Assembly (NCBI RefSeq): GCF_029784135.1
Contig: NC_073744.1
Span: 108,543,766-108,607,765 of the forward strand
DNA length: 64,000 nt
From: Toxorhynchites rutilus septentrionalis
Taxonomy: Eukaryota; Arthropoda; Insecta; Diptera; Culicidae
Direction of reading: 5' to 3'
Within the stretch, counting starts at the first letter, position 1. Each line of letters begins with the position of its first letter. The position numbers and the translations under genes are program-made. Shown here piece by piece: positions 11,822-23,132 of the stretch. The notes under the pieces are model-generated. The model did no database searches. It had not been told where the DNA came from and worked only from the letters and a program-made list of their open reading frames with translations.

Positions 11822-13530
11822 ATGGACATGGAATTTCAAATGCAGTACAAGAGCCTTTTGGTTCACCATTTAGAGCGACATGAAATTGAATACGAACTGA
11901 AAATTAGAGCAGTTCAATTCGAATTATCAGATAGTCGTTCTGCATTACAACGTAAGTTGTGGGATCGATTGAAAGACGAAAGAGAGAAGAATCAATTTGA
12001 TATTGATATCACGCGATGTGATATTACTATAGATGAGGAAGTAAGAATAATAGATAGAAATATTAAAATAATCAGAGAGTTTTTAGAAGGTGTGGTAAGG
12101 TTTGAAGGATTGAAAGACAGTCTGAAAACAAGATTAGTCCATTACTTCTCGCGAGCAAGAAGAGTGCAGGAATTTTCCGATATAGAAAATGACCTCACAG
12201 ACTTAAATGAAATCATCAGTACCATTAGAGGGTTAATGAATACGTATTTTTCGCAATTTTCTGCTCTGCAAGAAATACGCGAAGAAATAACACAGCAAAT
12301 TATACAATCGATATCGAACCTGGAATTATCAGTGCGTCGGAATCTAACTGAAACCAATTCGGAAGATAATAGACGAGAATCCGCAAATACTCGCGAGAAA
12401 GTAAACCCAACAAATGATGAAAATTCTGAAGTTGAGATGCAGGGGACATCTGCTCCACCTTTAGTAAGAAGAAAATTAGAATCAGTACGCGAAACAAGAG
12501 ACTTATCAATTGCGGGTGGTTCTCGTTATATATTACCTCAGTTCAAAAGTAAAAACCGGGTCAGTAATGACACGATCAATAAAGAAAAGTATGTTCGTAG
12601 AATCACGCTAGAATCCAAAAATAAGGGAAAACTAGAATCTGCTATATGATGGAAGGGATGATGGACAAGGGCTAATGAGATTTATAAAGGAAATAGATTT
12701 TTATGCTAAATCAGAAAAGGTTTCTGATAGAGAATTGTTTCGCTCCGCTATTCATTTGTTCTAAGGGCAAGCAAAAATATGGTATATGACCCGTTACGAA
12801 AACGGATATTTTAGGTCCTGGAAGGAACTCGTGCAAGAATTGAAACGAGAATTTCTTAGTCCAGATCATAATCATGTAAATGAAATACGCGCCATTTTAC
12901 GAAAACAAGGTTCTATAGAACGCTTTCAGGATTATCTCAACGAAATGCAAGAGATATTCAATGCTTTAACGAAACCAATCTCAGAAAGCAAGAAATTCGA
13001 GATTGTATTTCGAAACTTACGATCGGATTATAAGGGACATGCGGTGGCATCCAACATTGACAACTTAGCAGATCTCAAAAGATTGTCGAAAACTTGACGC
13101 GACATTTTGGTACAAATACTCATCAAGTTCGTACGAGACGCCCACTTCGCGAAATCGGCCTCAAATCAACGAGGTGAATTTAAGATCGAATTACAACCAA
13201 AACCCTTCTGTAAATGACGGTAAATTCAATTTCAAATCTAGGAATTTTTACCGTTCGTCAAAACCGGATGAGAAAGGGACCAGAAAACAGTTAAATATTG
13301 ATCCAAGAAATAATGCACAGCCCAAAGAAAACAGAAACGAAGAGAATTTCCAAGGATTGCAAACTTTGCTGGAATATTACCAACCCCCTAAACCAGGAAT
13401 TTGTTATAACTGTAAGTTACCTGGGCTCACATGAGCGAATGCGAACGCCCACGTCATAAATTTTGTTTGAAATGTGGATTTCATCAGGTAGAAACAAAAA
13501 GTTGTCCATATTGTGCAAAAAACGCAGAAG
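11822..13530 (+). pseudogene. Ty3/gypsy gag, frameshifted
   Basis: The first open stretch (11822-12649, 275 codons) has a helical N-terminal region with SALQRKLWDRLKDEREK, common in insect gypsy-type Gag. The next stretch (12786-13097) reads as the capsid C-terminal part (FRSWKELVQELKREFLSP). A third (13174-13434) reaches a zinc knuckle starting CYNCKLPG at about 13404. A one-base slip near 13427 breaks this knuckle, and its His and last Cys plus a second Cys-rich motif (FCLKCGFH..SCPYC) continue in another frame to about 13530. Breaks near 12648, 12780 and 13098 stop a full Gag from being made. Start at 11822 is chosen because it is the first ATG after the leader. Confidence 0.85.
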
Positions 13531-13559
13531 AGTCGGCTTGAAGGGGCAAGTCCGCACGT

Positions 13560-13846
13560 TTTCAGCTTCAAATCCCCATCAGAATCAGAGCATTAAAAAT
13601 AAATTATTTCGAAGAGGTTTTCGAAAATTAAAAATCAAGGATCATATCGACCACACAGACGCAGAGGTGGAGGAACTTTTCGTGTATTTGAATCACAATG
13701 ATCGACCATTTGTTCAAATCAGAATATTTGATATAGTTATCCTTGGTCTATTGGATAGTGGAGCTCACCGTACTATTCTGGGTACAGGTGCTTCTCAGCT
13801 AATCGACAGGTGCAAATTAAAAATGTTTTCTTCGAATGTACAATGA
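13560..13846 (+). pseudogene. Ty3/gypsy aspartic protease region
   Basis: The frame 13463-13846 contains LLDSGAHRTILGTGAS at about 13750-13797, the LDSGA-type active site of a retroelement aspartic protease. This enzyme would cleave Gag-Pol after dimerisation. The second half of the fold is out of frame (13850-14010), so the protease is broken. The region sits between the Gag zinc knuckles and RT as expected for a Ty3/gypsy pol. Confidence 0.8.
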
Positions 13847-14008
13847 ACTACAGCCAGTGGTCAAATATCAGCAGTAGAAGGATACGTAAACCTCCCAATA
13901 TCGTTCAACAATACAGTAAAAATATTATCTGTATTAGTAGTACCAGAACTGCCCCGAGAACTTATACTAGGGTCAGACTTCTGGAGGGCTTTTGGAATCG
14001 TACCTTCA

Positions 14009-15592
14009 GTGGTGTCCGCCTCAGTCGAAGAAATGGAAATCAGTCTCAGAAGTCCTAGTTTGACAGAATCTCAAATGGGAGCATTAGAACAAACAATAAC
14101 CAACTTTAAAGCAGTAGTTGAAGGTCGATTAGATGCTACACAGCTGATAAGTCATCGCATCGAATTAAACGAAGAAGCGCGGAAACAGGGTCCAGTACGC
14201 ATAAACCCATTCCCTACTTCGCGCAAAAGGCAGGAGCAAATCAATGTAGAACTAAACAAAATGCTAGCGGCAGGGGTAATCGAACGGTCCTATAGCGATT
14301 GGGCGTTACGTCTCGTTCCCGTTGATAAGTCTGATGGCACTGTTAGATTATGCTTAGATGCACGCAAATTGAATGAAAAAACACTCCGAGATTCGTATCC
14401 ATTGCCACATGCTGATCGAATTTTGAGCAGGCTGGGTCCTTGCAAATATATTTCCAAATCAAAAAAATACACGGCATTTTCTGTGTTAGGTAGAGAGCTA
14501 TTCCAGTTCACCCGGATGCCATTTGGTCTAGCAAATAGCCCGGCTACTTTGTCCAGATTAATGGATCGTGTGCTGGGTTCAGGTGAACTGGAACCACAGG
14601 TATTTGTTTACCTAGACGACATAATTGTCATCAGCAATTCTTTCAACGAACATTTGAGTTTACTTCAAGAAGTAGCAAGGCGGCTCAAGACAGCCAACTT
14701 ATCGATCAACTTATCAAAATCTCACTTTTGTGTCAAAGAAGTTCCATATCATGGGTATATTTTGACTGAGAATGGTTTACACCCCAATCCTGATCGTGTC
14801 GAAGCGATACTTAACATCGAAAAGCCACGATCACTAAGGGCATTACGACGGTTTTTAGGTAAGTGTAATTACTATCGGAAGTTCATATCTAATTATAGCG
14901 AAGTAGTGCATTCATTAACTGAGTTGCTCAAAGGCAAATCAAGAATAGTGAAATGGAACGAAAGGGCTGATGAGTCCTTCGTGAGGATCAAAGAGCGATT
15001 GATCACCGCTCCGATTCTAACGAATCCAGATTTTAGTAAGCCGTTCTACATCCGCTGTGATGCTAGTGACACAGCCATTGCAGGAGTGCTCACACAAAAT
15101 CACGAAGGAATTGATAAACCAAATGCTTATTTTTCCCAGAAATTGAGTGTCACCCAGCAAAGATACTTCGCAACTGAAAAGAAAGCTCTCGCTGTATTGA
15201 GCTCGATCAGGAAATTTCGATGTTACGTTGAGGGAACATCTTTCACCGTTTATACAGATGACTCAGCATTGACCTACATTCTTCGGAGCAGCTGGAGAAC
15301 TTCATCGAGATTGTGTCGATGGAGCCTAGAACTTCAAAGAAATGATATGATTATCAAACATCGTCGTGGAATTGACAATGTGGTGCCGGACACCCTATCA
15401 CGATCGATTGAAGTTCTGGATATCCAGGAGAACAGTCGAAACGGAGACTGGTACTGCAGCCTACTCGGAAGGGTCAAGAAGGAACCTGAGAAGTATAAAG
15501 ATTTCCGCATAGATAAGGGAATTTTAAAGAAGTTCGTATCCACAAAAATGAATCTGTTTGATTATCGTTTTGAGTGGAAAGTGTGTGTACCA
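14009..15592 (+). pseudogene. Ty3/gypsy reverse transcriptase and RNase H
   Basis: An open frame of 533 codons. In order it shows the RT entry motif (VRLCLDARKLNEKT), then FTRMPFGLANSPATL, then the catalytic box VYLDDIIVISN at about 14607-14640. The thumb and connection (RRFLGKCNYYRKFI) follow, and then RNase H with FYIRCDASDTAIAGVL and YTDDSALTY. Residues around 150-153 jump from PCKYISK directly to SKKYTAFSV. The segment that normally carries the first catalytic Asp of the palm is absent without breaking the frame, so the long open frame would give an inactive polymerase. The frame is lost at 15594 by a 20-bp deletion specific to this copy of the tandem duplication. Confidence 0.88.
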
Positions 15593-17677
15593 ATTGGTGG
15601 AGGAGCATGATGACTCTCTCCATTTGGGAGTAGAAAAAACCATAGCCCGACTACGGAAGAAATATTATTGGCCAGGGCTTTCAAATGACGTAAGAACATA
15701 CATTCGTAGATGTTCGATCTGTCAACAAAGTAAGCCGGCAAACCGATCTTTACATCCGGAAGTAGGCAAACAACGGATAACCACCAAACCCTTCCAAATT
15801 GTTGCAATTGATTTCATACAATCTCTCCCCAGAAGCAAAGCTGGCAACTCACATTTGATGGTTATTATGGATTTTTTCTCCAAATATTGTTTGCTCATTC
15901 CGCTTCGGAAAATAGGAGCCGATAAGGTCGGTAGGATCGTTGAAGAGTGCTGGTTCAGACGATTTTCAGCACCGGAATATATAGTGACAGATAATGCTAC
16001 AACGTTTCTGTCCAAAAGATTCAAGGAACTGTTACTGAAGTATCGGGTTCAACACTGGACTAACGCGAGACACCATAGTCAGTCTAACCCAGTAGAAAGA
16101 CTAAATCGCACGATCAATGCTTGTGTACACACGTACGTTCGATCAGGAAAGATTGTGGGATACTCGCATATCGGAGGTTGAACATGTGTTAAATAATTCT
16201 CCTCACAGTACAACTGGTTTCAGCCCATACAGAATACTATACGGTCACGAAATCGTGACTAGGGGTGATGAACATCGCTTAGATCTCGATGACCTGGATA
16301 TTTCGGAAAAGGAAAGAATGAAAACCAAAAACGCCATCGATCAGTTTATTTACGACCTGGTTCGAAGAAACCTAGAAAAGGGATACGAAAAAAATAGAAA
16401 ATATTATAACTTAAGGTGAAGGTGGAAGCTAGCCATTGTAGTAGTATAGGTAAACCCTCGTGTAAAAATGGGGTAATAGTGTTTGTGAGAGAAGAGCAAA
16501 GCACACGTAAATAGATCAATTCACTTATCAGACTGTGTGGCGCTTCATTGACACGAGTCTTTGTATACATTTGAAAAAAAAACAAATAACAATTCAATAC
16601 TAAAGTAAAATGTATGAACGATATGTTCCGATGAACAATTGCAAATATAAATATATATAGAAGGTGCATTTGCATATGATTCTGATTATACGCGAGCGTA
16701 ACATGAACAAATTTATAACACATGCGAATTAGGGCTCTTTTGGTATGAACAAGTTCTTCCGCATAGTAACTCGATGTTGATAATTCCTTAATATTTTCCT
16801 TCGTTGATCGTATTGTTTTCACATATTCACGTTGGAAAGCCTTAACCCTTCTCTTCGTTGGCCGAGGCATTTAGATTGAATTTAATACTTTTCCGTTTAC
16901 TGTTTTTGAAAGCATAGGCAGTGTTCCGAGCTCTGCAATACAATTTTCTTACCCAATGTTAAAGTTGCTAGAACTTACATTATAGACCCATTAAACGTAA
17001 AATAATAATTGTATTGATATCAACACAATTTTATTCTATTGATTTTCATGACATGGGACGCTATGACTCCGGAATAACATTCTATTGAGTGGTTTTATAG
17101 CTGTTTCGATGATGTTGTTTGGCATCAGTGTCGAAAAAATAACGATGCTTCCACCAATACAAACAAAACCATTGCTGAAGATTGAAAAACGAAAATTTAA
17201 CTTTCAGAGCACTTGCTCGAGTTTTCCGACGTTCTTCACTATACGGTGCGAAAGCAGATGAAAATTTAATATCTTGTGAGTAATCGATTAAAGTTTGGTT
17301 GATATTACTTGATGGGAAGTGTGCAAAAACGATCATTTTCTTCACACTGTTTCGCAAAATTATTGATTTTCTGGCGAGGGGTGAGGGAGGGAGATGAAAG
17401 AAATGAGCGCCAGTGTAGCAGCCATTTGTGGCTAGCTTCCACCTTCACCTTAAGGTATAATACCCACGCACCTTCATACTCAGTGGGACAGAAAGTTCTC
17501 AAGAGAAATTTTAGACAATCGTCAGCGCCAAGTAACTACAATGCGAAATTAGGTCCTTGTTACGTTCCATGCACAGTAATCGCGCGGGTTGGCACAAATT
17601 GTTATGATTTGAAAGATGAGTGGGGTAAATCCATAGGTATTTTCTCTGCGGCAGATTTGAAGCCGGCAGACACCTGA
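15593..17677 (+). pseudogene. Ty3/gypsy integrase, copy 1, interrupted by a TTAA element
   Basis: The zinc-binding part (HLGVEKTIARLRKKYYWPGL..CSICQQ) starts near 15620. The core follows with the first catalytic Asp in IVAIDFIQSLP, the second in IVTDNATTF, and Glu in SNPVERLN, spaced as in DD35E integrases. A frameshift near 16180 moves the rest to 16117-16414 (HVLNNSPHSTTGFSPYRILY). The chain stops at the TTAA insertion and resumes at 17454-17677 with the C-terminal SH3-like region (GPCYVPCTVIARVG). A 20-bp deletion at about 15594 separates this copy from RT. Unit 2 (from 20235) lacks that deletion. Confidence 0.87.
16415..17449. mobile_element. TTAA-flanked non-autonomous DNA element in integrase (copy 1)
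   Basis: Perfect 21-bp terminal inverted repeats begin GGTGAAGGTGGAAGC. TTAA is duplicated on both sides (16411-16414 and 17450-17453). Removing the element with one TTAA restores the integrase reading frame exactly, which fixes the boundaries. TTAA targets are typical of piggyBac-type transposases. The 1035-bp interior has minus-strand open frames (for example 16870-16410, starting MPRPTKRRVKAFQREY), but none resembles a transposase, so I treat it as non-autonomous. A near-identical copy lies at 21174-22210. Confidence 0.88.
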
Positions 17678-18125
17678 AAAATAAGTTCATTTAGGTGATA
17701 TATGATCCAGAATATTATTAGTTATATTTGTCCGTTTTGCTCATATTCCGCCGAAGTTAAGAGAGAGAATGGACCACTGAGAAAGGAAGAAACAGTAATT
17801 AGAGTTACAAACGAAAATGCCGTTACCCAATTAATAAAATTAACTTACCATGATTATTCCGAATAGGATTGATACCTCCGATGTTTCCCTAGTTGGTTCT
17901 AATAGAGCAAAAAAAAACGAATAATGATTAAGAAAACAACAAAAAAAAAAGACGGGTGGGTAATGTCGGGGACATAACCGGAGTGACGTAGGACTATACA
18001 ATGGGGATAGCTTTTGTTAAATATATTTTAAATATATTGTTTTATTTTCTTCTCCTACGTGAATACCTACCTATCTACCTGAAAAATGGATTAGTTTACT
18101 GTTTACTCTTTATGAATATGTTGAT

Positions 18126-18141
18126 GGTTCTGAAAAGAACC
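18126..18141 (-). promoter_or_regulatory. histone-type mRNA 3' stem-loop (unit 1)
   Basis: On the minus strand this reads GGTTCTTTTCAGAACC, a perfect 6-bp stem with a TTTC loop that fits the replication-dependent histone 3' stem-loop consensus. It lies downstream of the H2A remnant at 18372-18610, on the same strand. An identical copy is at 22887-22902, and a variant (GATTCTTTTCAGAACC) at 63611-63626. Confidence 0.72.
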
Positions 18142-18371
18142 TTTGGTGTTGTGTTTTTGTTATCACTCGATATTCCCATCTTGTTCGGTTAAACCTTCCT
18201 GTTTAGCTATTGCGTTTGCCACTCGCCACAGCTTTCACAGTTGGAAAATTTCTTCCCATCCAGCTTGTGACATGTTGTTCAGTAAATTACATTTAATGCG
18301 ACGTGCCGGAGAAACACTTTGCCACTCACTGAAACTAATTGTTGCCTTGATGAGCGCCGAACCGAAGCTGC

Positions 18372-18610
18372 TCTGTTCTTGATGTGGGTTTTCTAATTGT
18401 CGTGAGCAGCTTTGCAAGCCAACTCGAGCACTCCGATGGCCGAAACTCTATAATCGCTGTTAGGTATACTGGTGCTCCGGCACCAATCCGTTCGGCCTAG
18501 TTACCCTTGCGGAGCAATCAGTGAATGCGACCAACAGGGAACTGGAGACCTGCACGGTTCGAGTGAGACTTTGCCTTTCCCTTAACTTGTCCTCCTTTGT
18601 TACGTCCACG
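18372..18610 (-). pseudogene. histone H2A pseudogene (copy c, best preserved)
   Basis: Reading the minus strand gives [20 protein letters not shown], a stop, LLRKGN, a stop, then AERIGAGAPVYLTAI. This is the N-terminal tail and the start of the histone fold of H2A, nearly residue for residue. Further on, GCTCGAGTTGGC and the AARDNKKTR-coding region persist with a frame change. The start codon is lost and at least two in-frame stops occur. Functional H2A packages DNA as a dimer with H2B. This copy cannot encode it. It sits inside a family E element and points away from another histone-type stem-loop at 18845-18860. Confidence 0.9.
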
Positions 18611-18612
18611 AT

Positions 18613-18860
18613 GCCGATGCCGTACAACCACACGGGTTTACGGTTTGAAAGAAAATAAGATATTTTTTTGGGGTCCGCGTGTTTTATACTCTAGCGGTAC
18701 TCACATGATGGAGACAAATCGGCAGACTCAGCCAGAGGGGCGAGTCCAACGAGACGAACGAATGAGCGTTAAAAGGGAGCGATGGCAAAAAAATACATTC
18801 ATTACGATTTGTTCGCTCGTTGGATTCACATGCAGGCTAAAAAAGGTCCTTTTCAGGATC
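18613..18860 (+). pseudogene. possible divergent histone (H2B-like) remnant with 3' stem-loop
   Basis: Next to the minus-strand H2A remnant is a + strand segment with a TATA-like TTTTATACTCTAGCGG (18681) and a histone-type stem-loop GGTCCTTTTCAGGATC at 18845-18860. A short frame before the loop, AMAKKYIHYD near 18780-18810, has only weak resemblance to the H2B C-terminus. Divergent H2A and H2B genes sharing a promoter are the rule in insect histone clusters, so I infer an H2B-derived piece with most of its coding part deleted. The sequence itself does not prove that identity. Copies: 23374-23625, and inverted at 62487-62740. Confidence 0.45.
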
Positions 18861-19428
18861 ACAAAATTATCTTCAATCTAAAGAGTTTATTGTTTTGTTA
18901 TCACTCGATATCCCCATCTTGTTCGGCTAAAACTTTCTGTTTATCGATTGCATTTGCCATTTGCTTTCACAGTTGGAAAATTTCTTCCCATCTAGCTTGT
19001 GACATATTTTACAGTAAATTACATTCAATGGCACGTCGCATTACCACCACTCAGTATCGGATTGGAGGTAATTTTAACCTGTAATTGAACATTTGCGATG
19101 ACAGTGGTACAGTGTCGACTTTCAATGTGGGGTCATAATTTGGACCCCGAACTCTATGTTTACAAAAATGTTCAACTAAATATGTCGCATTACAGGTCCG
19201 TCCAATTAGCTAAATGTCGAGATAAGTGTAAATTACTGTACTTTCAATCTAGAAGCAATTTAAGAATTGGTGAAAATCATAAGCTCAGAACAACTGCCAA
19301 ATTCACATACTCATCAGATCCTGGCAAACAAATTATGAAAAAATCAATTTGTGTTTTATTATTATTTTGGATAATGTTTTAGAAAGCATTGAACAGTATT
19401 TCCTAAACTCTTTTTTGGAAGGTTTAAT

Positions 19429-19444
19429 GGCCCTGAAAAGCGCC
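19429..19444 (-). promoter_or_regulatory. histone-type 3' stem-loop of the second H2A remnant (unit 1)
   Basis: The minus strand reads GGCGCTTTTCAGGGCC, the histone stem-loop form with one stem mismatch. It lies downstream of the H2A remnant at 19690-19886. Copies lie at 24194-24209 (-), 61878-61893 (+) and 63012-63027 (+), each downstream of an H2A-derived block. Confidence 0.75.
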
Positions 19445-19689
19445 TTGTTATGGTTCCAATTTAGAAAACTTAGCACTCGTAGTTTTGAAAAAAACCATTT
19501 CGAACGCCCTCGATGCCGCATTGTTCTGGATTTGCCACCAAAGCAGTTTGTATAAAGAACAAACTTTTTTCTTCTGCTACCTGATGCCGTTTTGCGATTG
19601 CGTTTTTGCCACTCGCCACTCGCTGCAACTGCCTGTTGTCTTGATTCGGTGGACCGTGTGTTCTGAATGTGAATGTGTTCTGTTCCGAA

Positions 19690-19886
19690 TGCGGGTTTTC
19701 TTATCGTCGCGAGCAGCTTTGCCAGCTAACTCGATCACTTCGGCGGCCGAAACTATATAACGCCGGCTAGGTGGACTGGTACTAACGTGCTCGGCCTAGC
19801 TACCCTTGCGGGGAACTCCAGATCAACATGGTTCGAGCGGGATTTTGCCTTTCCCTTCATTTTCCTCCTTTACCATGTCCAGACAT
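19690..19886 (-). pseudogene. histone H2A pseudogene (copy b)
   Basis: The minus strand starts ATGTCTGGACATGG and then AAAGGAGGAAAATGAAGGG, matching the H2A start MSGxGKGGKxKGKAKSR with a 2-base loss in the tail. The GRIHRLL region is deleted. The reading resumes with CGCAAGGGTAGCTAGGCCGA, recognisable as the RKGNYAER codons, and then an APVYLA-like stretch. It ends with CTCGCGACGATAAGAAAACC (the ARDNKKTR region). Frameshifts make it non-coding. It differs from copy c in its deletions, so the two blocks decayed separately or were captured separately. Confidence 0.88.
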
Positions 19887-20235
19887 GGCTGCTTGGGTTG
19901 GTTTGTTGATGTGTTCTGATGCGAAACGATGTGGTGTACGGCTTGAATGAGAATGATCGTTACGGCAGCGGAGCGGGGATTTTTAAGCTGACTGGCTGGC
20001 TCGAGAATTACGCATGTGTGAGACTGCGACCAATGTTTCGTTCATTGTTTTCTTTTTCCTTTCCAATCGTGCTTCATTCTATTTCGCTGCTGCTCTGGTT
20101 GCCCGTTTTGGTCGGTACGATTTGAGGAGCACAAAATGGACCAATAAAAAATGGGCACATAGTGCATTTTGACAATGCTTGATATTTCACAATTATTCAA
20201 TTATTTATCTCAAGTAAAATGAAATGTTATATGTT

Positions 20236-22438
20236 AAAGATTTCCGCATAGATAAGGGAATTTTAAAGAAGTTCGTATCCACAAAAATGAATCTGTTTGA
20301 TTATCGTTTTGAGTGGAAAGTGTGTGTACCAACCAATATGCGAGAGAAGATATTGGTGGAGGAGCATGATGACTCTCTCCATTTGGGAGTAGAAAAAACC
20401 ATAGCCCGACTACGGAAGAAATATTATTGGCCAGGGCTTTCAAATGACGTAAGAACATACATTCGTAGATGTTCGATCTGTCAACAAAGTAAGCCGGCAA
20501 ACCGATCTTTACATCCGGAAGTAGGCAAACAACGGATAACCACCAAACCCTTCCAAATTGTTGCAATTGATTTCATACAATCTCTCCCCAGAAGCAAAGC
20601 TGGCAACTCACATTTGATGGTTATTATGGATTTTTTCTCCAAATATTGTTTGCTCATTTCGCTTCGGAAAATAGGAGCCGATAAGGTCGGTAGGATCGTT
20701 GAAGAGTGCTGGTTCAGACGATTTTCAGCACCGGAATATATAGTGACAGATAATGCTACAACGTTTCTGTCCAAAAGATTCAAGGAACTGTTACTGAAGT
20801 ATCGGGTTCAACACTGGACTAACGCGAGACACCATAGTCAGTCTAACCCAGTAGAAAGACTAAATCGCACGATCAATGCTTGTGTACACACGTACGTTCG
20901 ATCAGGAAAGATTGTGGGATACTCGCATATCGGAGGTTGAACATGTGTTAAATAATTCTCCTCACAGTACAACTGGTTTCAGCCCATACAGAATACTATA
21001 CGGTCACGAAATCGTGACTAGGGGTGATGAACATCGCTTAGATCTCGATGACCTGGATATTTCGGAAAAGGAAAGAATGAAAACCAAAAACGCCATCGAT
21101 CAGTTTATTTACGACCTGGTTCGAAGAAACCTAGAAAAGGGATACGAAAAAAATAGAAAATATTATAACTTAAGGTGAAGGTGGAAGCTAGCCATTGTAG
21201 TAGTATAGGTAAACCCTCGTGTAAAAATGGGGTAATAGTGTTTGTGAGAGAAGAGCAAAGCACACGTAAATAGATCAATTCACTTATCAGACTGTGTGGC
21301 GCTTCATTGACACGAGTCTTTGTATACATTTGAAAAAAAAAACAAATAACAATTCAATACTAAAGTAAAATGTATGAACGATATGTTCCGATGAACAATT
21401 GCAAATATAAATATATATAGAAGGTGCATTTGCATATGATTCTGATTATACGCGAGCGTAACATGAACAAATTTATAACACATGCGAATTAGGGCTCTTT
21501 TGGTATGAACAAGTTCTTCCGCATAGTAACTCGATGTTGATAATTCCTTAATATTTTCCTTCGTTGATCGTATTGTTTTCACATATTCACGTTGGAAAGC
21601 CTTAACCCTTCTCTTCGTTGGCCGAGGCATTTAGATTGAATTTAATACTTTTCCGTTTACTGTTTTTGAAAGCATAGGCAGTGTTCCGAGCTCTGCAATA
21701 CAATTTTCTTACCCAATGTTAAAGTTGCTAGAACTTACATTATAGACCCATTAAACGTAAAAATAATAATTGTATTGATATCAACACAATTTTATTCTAT
21801 TGATTTTCATGACATGGGACGCTATGACTCCGGAATAACATTTTATTGAGTGGTTTTATAGCTGTTTCGATGATGTTGTTTGGCATCAGTGTCGAAAAAA
21901 TAACGATGCTTCCACCAATACAAACAAAACCATTGCTGAAGATTGAAAAACGAAAATTTAACTTTCAGAGCACTTGCTCGAGTTTTCCGACGTTCTTCAC
22001 TATACGGTGCGAAAGCAGATGAAAATTTAATATCTTGTGAGTAATCGATTAAAGTTTGGTTGATATTACTTGATGGGAAGTGTGCAAAAACGATCATTTT
22101 CTTCACACTGTTTCGCAAAATTATTGATTTTCTGGCGAGGGGTGAGGGAGGGAGATGAAAGAAATGAGCGCCATTGTAGCAGTCATTTGTGGCTAGCTTC
22201 CACCTTCACCTTAAGGTATAATACCCACGCACCTTCATACTCAGTGGGACAGAAAGTTCTCAAGAGAAATTTTAGACAATCGTCAGCGCCAAGTAACTAC
22301 AATGCGAAATTAGGTCCTTGTTACGTTCCATGCACAGTAATCGCGCGGGTTGGCACAAATTGTTATGATTTGAAAGATGAGTGGGGTAAATCCATAGGTA
22401 TTTTCTCTGCGGCAGATTTGAAGCCGGCAGACACCTGA
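20236..22438 (+). pseudogene. Ty3/gypsy integrase, copy 2
   Basis: This repeats the integrase of unit 1 but keeps the 20 bp lost there, so the frame from RNase H tail to zinc-binding domain is unbroken (20224-20940). The zinc-binding motif and the three catalytic residues (AIDFIQ, VTDNATTF, NPVERLN) are present. The frameshift near 20940 and the TTAA element at 21174-22210 are shared with copy 1. The C-terminal domain resumes at 22215-22438. It has no RT upstream, so it is a duplicated fragment rather than a separate element. Confidence 0.87.
21174..22210. mobile_element. TTAA-flanked DNA element (copy 2)
   Basis: Duplicate of 16415-17449, with the same perfect terminal inverted repeats and TTAA on each side (21170-21173 and 22211-22214). 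A few substitutions and an A-run length change separate the copies. Confidence 0.88.
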
Positions 22439-23132
22439 AAAATAAGTTCATTTAGGTGATATATGATCCAGAATAATTTTAGTTATATTTGTCCGTTTTG
22501 CTCATATTCCGCCGAAGTTAAGAGAGAGAATGGACCACTGAGAAAGGAAGAAACAGTAATTAGAGTTACAAACGAAAATGCCGTTACCCAATTAATAAAA
22601 TTAACTTACCATGATTATTCCGAATAGGATTGATACCTCCGATGTTTCCCTAGTTGGTTCTAATAGAGCAAAAAAAAAACGAATAATGATTAAGAAAACA
22701 ACAAAAAAAAAGACGGGTGGGTAATGTCGGGGACATAACCGGAGTGACGTAGGACTATACAATGGGGACAGCTTTTGTTAAATATATTTTAAATATATTG
22801 TTTTATTTTCTTCTCCTACGTGAATACCTACCTATCTACCTGAAAAATGGATTAGTTTACTGTTTACTCTTTATGAATATGTTGATGGTTCTGAAAAGAA
22901 CCTTTGGTGTTGTGTTTTTGTTATCACTCGATATTCCCATCTTGTTCGGTTAAACCTTCCTGTTTAGATATTGCGTTTGCCACTCGCCACAGCTTTCACA
23001 GTTGGAAAATTTCTTCCCATCCAGCTTGTGACATGTTGTTCAGTAAATTACATTTAATGCGACGTGCCGGAGAAACACTTTGCCACTCACTGAAACTAAT
23101 TGTTGCCTTGATGAGCGCCGTACCGAAGCTGC

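Larger units (their letters stand above)
15496..20230 (+). repeat. tandem duplication unit 1 (about 4.7 kb)
   Basis: This block and 20235-26930 are near-identical once the 1.94-kb insertion in the second is set aside. The junction at 20231-20234 has a 4-base filler. Unit 1 runs from the RNase H/integrase boundary of the Ty3/gypsy pol, through the TTAA element, to near the end of the family E element. Shared defects (the integrase frameshift near 16180) predate the duplication. Unit-specific ones (the 20-bp deletion at 15594) postdate it. Confidence 0.9.

Noticed and set aside
16346..16870. 174-codon minus-strand open frame starting MPRPTKRRVK as a host gene
   Set aside because: It crosses the TTAA element boundary into antisense integrase, so only the first part belongs to one unit. 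No known domain was recognised.
19919..20125. Frame reading MRNDVVYGLNENDRYGSG as a histone H4 remnant
   Set aside because: The resemblance to the H4 C-terminus is limited to VVYGL-like residues. The block lies upstream of H2A and is more likely promoter or leader sequence.
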